A program made the position numbers and the translations under genes. From NCBI GenBank assembly GCA_903858635.1, contig CAIOJO010000430.1, positions 1 through 33,984 of the forward strand: DNA of 33,984 nucleotides, written 5' to 3'. The DNA comes from an uncultured Telmatospirillum sp. Its GTDB lineage: Bacteria; Pseudomonadota; Alphaproteobacteria; Rhodospirillales; Magnetospirillaceae. Each line of letters opens with the position of its first letter. Position 1 is the first letter of the stretch. This document shows, in pieces, positions 29,446 through 33,984 of the stretch. Under the pieces are notes generated by a model. That model was not told the origin of the DNA and ran no database searches. It saw only the letters and a program-made list of their open reading frames with translations.

Positions 29446-31664
29446 TGGACGGGCACAGCGCCATGAAGAGTGCCGATCTCGCCCGGCACATCGAACCGGT
29501 CGCCCGCACGTTGCTGGGCGAACCGAACCCCAATCTCTCGAAGCCAAACGAACTAAGGTTCGGCACCCACGGCAGCGTTTCCGTGAAGGTCGCTGACCAC
29601 GAAAACGCTGGAGCGTGGTTCGATCACGAAAGAAACGAGGGCGGTGGCGTCCTCGACCTCATCTGCCACAAGACGGGCCTAACCAACGGCCAGGCGATCG
29701 AATGGATGAGATCCAAACTGGGAATTGACCCCGACGACAGAAGGCCGACAATCAAACGACGCCTCGTCGCCATGTACGACTACTGCGACGCCGACAGCCA
29801 CTTGCTATATCAGGTTTGCCGTTACCATCCCAAGGACTTCCGCCAGCGCCGCCCAGACGGCAAGGGCGGTTGGAGTTGGGACCTCAAAGGCATCAAGCCA
29901 ACGCTGTACCGCCTCCCGGAACTGCTGAGCGCCATAGCAGCCGGGAACCGCGTCTTTGTCTGCGAGGGAGAAAAAGACGTCGACAATCTGCGCGATGTCG
30001 GCTTGACCGCCACCACCAACCACGGCGGTGCGGGAAAATTCGCCGAGTGCTTTGGCAAACATTTTCATGGCGCAGACGTCGTCGTTTTGCCGGACAACGA
30101 TCCCGCCGGTCGCAAGCATGCCCAGGATGTCGCCCAAACTCTGATGCCCTTCGCCGCGAGCGTCCGCATTGTCGATCTTATAGACGACATGCCTGGCTTT
30201 TCCCTCAAGGGCGATGTCAGCGACTGGCTTGCAGCCGGTGGTACGTCAGTTCGCCTTGAAACGCTCGCAAACGCGGCGTCAGTCTGGCAAGGGGCAATCC
30301 CGCCAGCCTCCGCCGCCCAGGTCGTCGCTCCCGTGCCGCCCGAATTTACCGACGATGCCCTCGCGCTCGAATTCAGCAAGCGCCACGCCGACAATCTGCG
30401 TCATGTCGCCGTGTGGGGCAAATGGCTCGAATGTGACGGTAAGCGTTGGCGCCAAGACGAAACCATGCGGTCATTCGACTTGGCGCGGATGGTCTGTCGT
30501 GACGCCGCCGCTCGTTCCGACAACGAGAGGGTGGCGGCCCGCTGCGCCGCCGCCATGACCGTCGCGGCCGTCGAACGTTTGGCCAAGGCCGACCGCCGAC
30601 ACGCGACCACGACGGACATCTGGGACGCCGATCCTTGGCTGCTGAACACCCCGGCTGGCGTGGTCGACCTGAGGACCGGGAAAATCGGTGCGCATCGCCC
30701 GGACCTGTACATGACCAAGATCACCGGGGCACCAACTAACGGCACCTGTCCTGGGTGGCTGGCGTTCCTGGACAAGGTCACGGGGCGAGATCCCGACCTC
30801 CAGGCGTTTCTCCGGCGGGTCGCCGGGTACTGCCTGACCGGGGTCACCCGCGAGCATGCCCTGTTCTTCTGCCACGGCACCGGCGGGAACGGTAAGGGCG
30901 TGTTCATCGGGACCTTGACAGGAGTCTTGGGCGACTACGCGACGGTGGCGCCGATGGATACTTTCACCGCGAGCGGCAACGACCGGCACCCCACCGATCT
31001 CGCGGGATTGCGCGGCGCCCGCCTCGTTTCGGCCCAAGAGACGGAGGAGGGACGGTGTTGGGCTGAATCGCGGATCAAAGCGCTGACCGGCGGAGATCCT
31101 GTCAGCGCACGTTTCATGCGGCAGGATTTCTTCACGTTCACGCCGCAGTTCAAACTAGTGATCGCTGGGAATCATCGCCCCGGCCTCCGCAACGTCGATG
31201 AGGCCATTCGTCGGCGTCTCCATCTTGTTCCCTTCACGGTGACGATCCCACCCTCAGAACGCGATTCGACCTTGCCGGACAGGTTGAAGGCCGAGTGGCC
31301 AGGCATCCTGGCGTGGATGATCGAAGGGTGCCTGGAATGGCAGCGCATGGGCTTGGCGCCGCCTCCCGCCGTCCTATCGGCGACCGACGAATACCTGGGA
31401 GCCGAGGACGCCGTTTCACTCTGGATGGCCGAATGCTTGAAGTCTTCGGCGTGCGCCGTTGAGTCGTCAGCCGATCTTTATGCTTCCTGGAAGCGCTGGG
31501 CCGAGGCGGCCGGGGAAGTCCCTGGAACGCAGAAGCGGTTGTCCCAAAACCTTATCGCCAGAGGCGCCAGGCCGAAACGGCAGGGAGGCACCGGAAAGAG
31601 CGGGTTTGAAGGCTTTGGGATCATCCGCCGCGATTACACCGATGAAGTCCGTTATGGCACCTGA
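29445..31664 (+). CDS. P4-type phage/satellite primase-helicase
   Basis: This replication protein of 739 residues has an N-terminal zinc-less primase-like region, a TOPRIM domain at about residues 165-260 (VFVCEGEKDVDNL, VVVLPDNDPAGRKHAQDV), a D5_N region (about 380-480, TPAGVVDLRTG) and a C-terminal SF3 helicase. The helicase has Walker A GTGGNGKGVF near 485, RGARLVSAQETEEG as Walker B, and KLVIAGNHRPGLRNVDEAIR as motif C with the arginine finger RRRL. P4 alpha-like proteins start replication of satellites and integrated elements. The ATG at 29445 has GGAG 7 nt upstream; a GTG directly before it is also in frame. Confidence 0.92.
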   Translation: MDGHSAMKSADLARHIEPVARTLLGEPNPNLSKPNELRFGTHGSVSVKVADHENAGAWFDHERNEGGGVLDLICHKTGLTNGQAIEWMRSKLGIDPDDRRPTIKRRLVAMYDYCDADSHLLYQVCRYHPKDFRQRRPDGKGGWSWDLKGIKPTLYRLPELLSAIAAGNRVFVCEGEKDVDNLRDVGLTATTNHGGAGKFAECFGKHFHGADVVVLPDNDPAGRKHAQDVAQTLMPFAASVRIVDLIDDMPGFSLKGDVSDWLAAGGTSVRLETLANAASVWQGAIPPASAAQVVAPVPPEFTDDALALEFSKRHADNLRHVAVWGKWLECDGKRWRQDETMRSFDLARMVCRDAAARSDNERVAARCAAAMTVAAVERLAKADRRHATTTDIWDADPWLLNTPAGVVDLRTGKIGAHRPDLYMTKITGAPTNGTCPGWLAFLDKVTGRDPDLQAFLRRVAGYCLTGVTREHALFFCHGTGGNGKGVFIGTLTGVLGDYATVAPMDTFTASGNDRHPTDLAGLRGARLVSAQETEEGRCWAESRIKALTGGDPVSARFMRQDFFTFTPQFKLVIAGNHRPGLRNVDEAIRRRLHLVPFTVTIPPSERDSTLPDRLKAEWPGILAWMIEGCLEWQRMGLAPPPAVLSATDEYLGAEDAVSLWMAECLKSSACAVESSADLYASWKRWAEAAGEVPGTQKRLSQNLIARGARPKRQGGTGKSGFEGFGIIRRDYTDEVRYGT

Positions 31665-31801
31665 CCCCGCCAACGTGAAGGATCGTGAAGCAGCTTCCCG
31701 TTATCGGTGTCACGCGCGCACGCGATACGCCCGAAACCCCGAAAAGGCTCACCATCCTTCACCAAGGCCGAAGCAACCGAACATTAATGAGGTTTGTTAA
31801 G

Positions 31802-32080
31802 ATGAGACCACAACCCGAGGCCGGAATGCTGATCGTGCGGAACGGAATTGGCTTCCGTGAACTTGACCCGTCGCATGCCAACTTGGACGAGAGGTGGTGG
31901 GCGGCAGTCGTTTGCTGTCCGGGCGAGGCGCATGACTTCGTCGCGCGCGGCTGGCTCGATCAAACCTTTGCAGCAGGTGCCGAGGTGGTCATGGTCGCGT
32001 TTGTCCGGGCCGCCGACATGCTGGCTCTCCGCCGTTTGATCGCCGCAGGGCCGTCCATGACGTCAACGGTTACGGCGTAA
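31802..32080 (+). CDS. small hypothetical protein of the mobile element
   Basis: This 92-residue protein begins MRPQPEAGMLIVRNGIGFRE and has ANLDERWWAAVVCCPGEAHD and a C-terminal amphipathic segment (VVMVAFVRAADMLALRRLIA). GAGG lies 9 nt before the ATG. No family is recognised. It follows the primase by 137 bp, a spacer in which no convincing gene is seen, and is probably an accessory gene of the same element. Confidence 0.55.
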   Translation: MRPQPEAGMLIVRNGIGFRELDPSHANLDERWWAAVVCCPGEAHDFVARGWLDQTFAAGAEVVMVAFVRAADMLALRRLIAAGPSMTSTVTA

Positions 32081-32091
32081 CAGGACTGACC

Positions 32092-32279
32092 ATGACGGAC
32101 AAGACGGCTGGCGGCTCAGGGAGCGGCGGAGGGAGGGGCTGGTCTCCTTCCGCTTCGACCTTCGGCCGGAGGGGATGTGGCGCCTGGTCGACCTCCGGTT
32201 CCTCGATCCGCGCGAGACGACAGACCGCTGGTCGGTCGCGTTCGGCTTGGGGCGATTCCTCGACCAGAACCTCAAGTGA
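32092..32279 (+). pseudogene. frameshifted small gene
   Basis: An ATG at 32092 starts MTDKT and then runs into low-complexity sequence. From about 32107 another frame reads GWRLRERRREGLVSFRFDLR and continues WRLVDLRFLDPRETTDRWSV to FLDQNLK and a TGA at 32279, and is clearly protein-like. That frame has no start codon before the internal ATG of MWRLVDL. A single missing base near 32105-32108 would join the two into a 62-residue protein. This could be a true mutation, a sequencing error or programmed frameshifting. Confidence 0.55.
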
Positions 32280-32499
32280 GCCTCCTGATAGGAATGGCGT
32301 TAGTTGGGTAGGTTTCATGGCGGATTTGGTCGCGCAAAGGGAGAGAACGAAAACCGATGCGCAGACCCCGGGGGCAGGGTGTATTTCCGATTTTCGTCTG
32401 GTTCCATCCTCGGCCTTTGTCCGCCGGGAAAGGGGCCGCCATTTTTCAGGGAGGGAGTCCCGTTCCTCTATTGAGACTGCGCGTTAGAGAACAACATGG

Positions 32500-32736
32500 C
32501 TATTGCTTTCCCTGCCGATTCCTAGTCCCAAATGTCGCGACCGCTAGAACCAATGGGATAACAAATATTTGCAAGAAGCCCCACAAGCCACCGTGTCCAT
32601 TCATCCCAAATATATCCTGGAACCAATCCGACAATTCAAACGCCCATTGAGCGCCAAAGAACGCCCCCAAATTCGTTGCCATTAATACAAATAAGACAAT
32701 AGCAAGCGATGCTCTGATATGTTCTTTTGCGCTCAC
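32500..32736 (-). CDS. small membrane protein with two transmembrane segments
   Basis: This 78-residue protein (GTG start giving MSAKEHIRASLAIVLFVLMA) has two hydrophobic segments, about residues 10-30 and 55-72 (LWGFLQIFVIPLVLAVATF), joined by a loop with Trp and Gly. A longer form starting at 32772 (GTG) is possible; GAAGG supports the shorter one. Codon use is clearly AT-richer than in the core genes, which suggests acquisition by transfer. No function is known. Confidence 0.55.
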   Translation of the reverse strand: MSAKEHIRASLAIVLFVLMATNLGAFFGAQWAFELSDWFQDIFGMNGHGGLWGFLQIFVIPLVLAVATFGTRNRQGKQ

Positions 32737-32828
32737 GAGGCCACACACCTTCACATAACTCTGGCGGTTCACCTGAAACTACGCGCAGCCGGAAAGCTAG
32801 AACAATTGTTATGTTTTGAATTGTAGAT

Positions 32829-33128
32829 TCAGAATGGCCACCATCTCGACCTTTTCCTTTCTCGTGGCACCTCTCCCCCCATCATTCTCTTCAGTTCCGG
32901 GAGCGCGCCCTTGAATTGCGCCAATGTCTGCTCGTCAAATTCGACCTTGCCTCCACGCCCAATGATGGCAGCCATCTCGCGGAGGCCGTCAATGCTCACA
33001 GTGCGGTCCGACATGACGAGAGACATTGCGATGTCCGTATCCGATTGCGGCCTCGTCCCGCATCCAGGACAGGCAACGAGGGCGCCAAATTTGAATGCGC
33101 CGCAGTTAAAGCAAACAGCCTGCGTCAC
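32829..33128 (-). CDS. small zinc-ribbon protein of unknown function
   Basis: This 99-residue protein has an N-terminal zinc ribbon, CFNCGAF...CPGCG (CxxC-x9-CxxC), then a helical region (MSLVMSDRTVSIDGLREMAA) and a basic C-terminus, RERKRSRWWPF. The GTG at 33128 was chosen because GGGGAG lies 7 nt upstream; a TTG at 33143 is the alternative. Small proteins of this layout occur in accessory DNA of many bacteria. Base composition is lower in GC than in the core genes. Confidence 0.65.
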   Translation of the reverse strand: MTQAVCFNCGAFKFGALVACPGCGTRPQSDTDIAMSLVMSDRTVSIDGLREMAAIIGRGGKVEFDEQTLAQFKGALPELKRMMGGEVPRERKRSRWWPF

Positions 33129-33232
33129 CAGATCGCTCCCCAATCAATTGTTACGCGCGTACCATTGTGGCTTGCAGGTGTTCAACTCATCGGTTTGCCA
33201 AGGATAGCCAGATTCCTCGTGTGGCGGGTTTC

Positions 33233-33511
33233 TCAGTGGCAACGGACGATAAGGGAACGATCGATCGGACCAAGGTTCGTTCCACCTGATGCGGCCAAAA
33301 TGGAGTTGGTGCCGTAACCTTGACCTCCTCCGGCAACGTCGTATCCGCCGGGACATACCTGCCCCGCCTTCACATAACAGTCGTCCATGGAATGCTGAAC
33401 TCCGCTGCATGCGATCCTTTGCCCTTGGCTGCCGTCGGAGAGGGTCATCGGCCGGACGGTGGTGCAGGCCGAAAGCATCGCGAGAGCGAGGATCCCGAGG
33501 ATCATGCGCAT
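33233..33511 (-). CDS. small lipoprotein
   Basis: This 92-residue protein has a lipoprotein signal, MRMILGILALAMLSAC, with the lipobox Cys at residue 16. The mature part is Gly-rich and contains four more Cys (IACSGVQHSMDDCYVKAGQV, CPGGYDV, VRCH), which could form disulfides in the periplasm. It should be anchored to a membrane facing the periplasm. AGGAG lies 7 nt before the ATG. It follows the Sel1 gene on the same strand after 59 bp. Confidence 0.75.
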   Translation of the reverse strand: MRMILGILALAMLSACTTVRPMTLSDGSQGQRIACSGVQHSMDDCYVKAGQVCPGGYDVAGGGQGYGTNSILAASGGTNLGPIDRSLIVRCH

Positions 33512-33570
33512 GGGTGTTCTCCTGTCTTGTCGGCAGCTTCCCTTCGGAAGCGCACTGGTCTGATTGGCCA

Positions 33571-33891
33571 TCATCGTGCGACGCGCGGTTTCCAGGTGCG
33601 CGTCCATTCCTGTGCCGCCGTCAATGCGTCCGGAGGCAACATCCTGGCCAGTTGGTCCCTCAGGGGCATTGCGGCTTCCCGGAGTTGCTGATCGTCCGAG
33701 TGCGCGATGCCGATGCTGAGCCAAGCGTATGCCTTGGCATCGTTCTTCAGGACGCCCTTGCCGAAGTAGTAGTCTTGGCCAAGCGTCAGTTGCGCCAGCG
33801 GGTGCCCCTGCTCGGCGGCTTTGCCATACCAGGCCGCCGCCTGCTGGTCATCTTGGGGAACGCCTTTGCCGTCCTCGTTGCCCGGCGACAA
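33571..33891 (-). pseudogene. Sel1-repeat protein gene, 5' truncated
   Basis: The remaining frame has Sel1-type TPR-like repeats: GKGVPQDDQQAAAWYGKAAE and QGHPLAQLTLGQDYYFGKGV, then LKNDAKAYAWLSIGIAHSDD. Sel1 proteins are usually exported, longer and act in protein-protein contacts. Here the first repeat is broken at GNEDGKG. Directly upstream lie a stop codon in frame and two 24-bp tandem repeats, so the gene has been cut by an insertion near 33880. The TTG at 33891 is the first possible start but belongs to the inserted sequence. Confidence 0.65.
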
Positions 33892-33929
33892 TTACGATTG
33901 CCGGTCCAGCGACGATTATGATTGCCGGT
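33882..33929. repeat. two tandem 24-bp repeats, probable insertion-sequence end
   Basis: The unit CCGGCGACAATTACGATTGC+CGGT (33882-33905) is followed directly by a second copy (33906-33929) with three substitutions (CCAGCGACGATTATGATTGC+CGGT). Multiple short repeats next to a broken gene are typical of subterminal transposase-binding sites. The rest of the element would lie beyond the window edge. Confidence 0.55.
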
Positions 33930-33984
33930 GAGGTTGCCCGCCAGGGCCTGTCGTCGGGAGGGGCGGAGCCCCGACCAGAGACAG

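Noticed and set aside
31654-31800. 48-residue frame starting inside the primase end
   Set aside because: It has a weak start context, no recognisable motif and a composition unlike its neighbours. It was left out as unsupported.
32317-32487. 56-residue plus-strand frame starting MADLVAQRERT
   Set aside because: There is a possible GGTAGG upstream, but the sequence is low in coding bias and has no motif; too weak to call a gene.

Overview
This window looks like chromosomal DNA of a free-living alphaproteobacterium, most likely in the Rhodospirillales (Magnetospirillum-like). The reasons are its high GC content with G/C-rich third codon positions, a polyhydroxyalkanoate block with an alphaproteobacterial PhaR, a queuosine operon, a ModE-type molybdate regulator and an aryl-CoA catabolic cluster. 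This placement is inference from gene content; no rRNA or tRNA gene was found.

Layout. 1-4242: PHA metabolism. A thiolase (phaA), a PhaC-like synthase/hydrolase and a small coiled-coil PhaE-like partner lie on the minus strand, divergent from phaR. 4690-5752: an XRE regulator and a TetR regulator. 5786-5969: a nested palindromic, MITE-like element that reaches from the tetR promoter region to the stop codon of queG. 5966-9731: the queuosine operon queA-tgt-queF-queG on the minus strand. 9892-11917: a ChbG/HpnK-type deacetylase and a beta-helix-like protein with a Gly/Ser/Thr linker.

12056-22249: an aromatic-acid cluster. It holds a stand-alone FAD monooxygenase of the 2-aminobenzoyl-CoA/salicylyl-CoA hydroxylase type, an EntE/DhbE-like aryl-acid ligase, a three-domain Old Yellow Enzyme-type reductase with an altered Fe-S motif, two small unknown proteins, a MarR regulator, an ABC transporter livHMGF without livK, and a CBS-pair protein. 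Two near-identical promoter/operator blocks precede the monooxygenase and the ligase, and the MarR protein is the obvious candidate to bind them. The likely sequence of events is uptake of a 2-substituted benzoate, CoA activation, then hydroxylation and reduction. In known systems the last two steps are done by one fused protein; here they appear to be split.

22253-27755: a purine-type permease, then a molybdenum-responsive block. Three 25-bp ModE-box-like palindromes precede a degenerate GIY-YIG-like protein, a DUF2325 coiled-coil protein and modE-modA. No modB or modC follows. A small cytochrome c, with a possible Fnr-type site, and the 3' end of a cupredoxin gene come next.

27756-33984: an accessory region with lower GC in parts. 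It has a strong terminator, a DUF4258/MqsA-like toxin-antitoxin pair, an excisionase-like protein overlapping a P4-type primase-helicase, a frameshifted small gene, several small unknown proteins, and a Sel1-repeat gene cut at its 5' end next to tandem 24-bp repeats that look like the edge of an insertion sequence. No integrase is visible.
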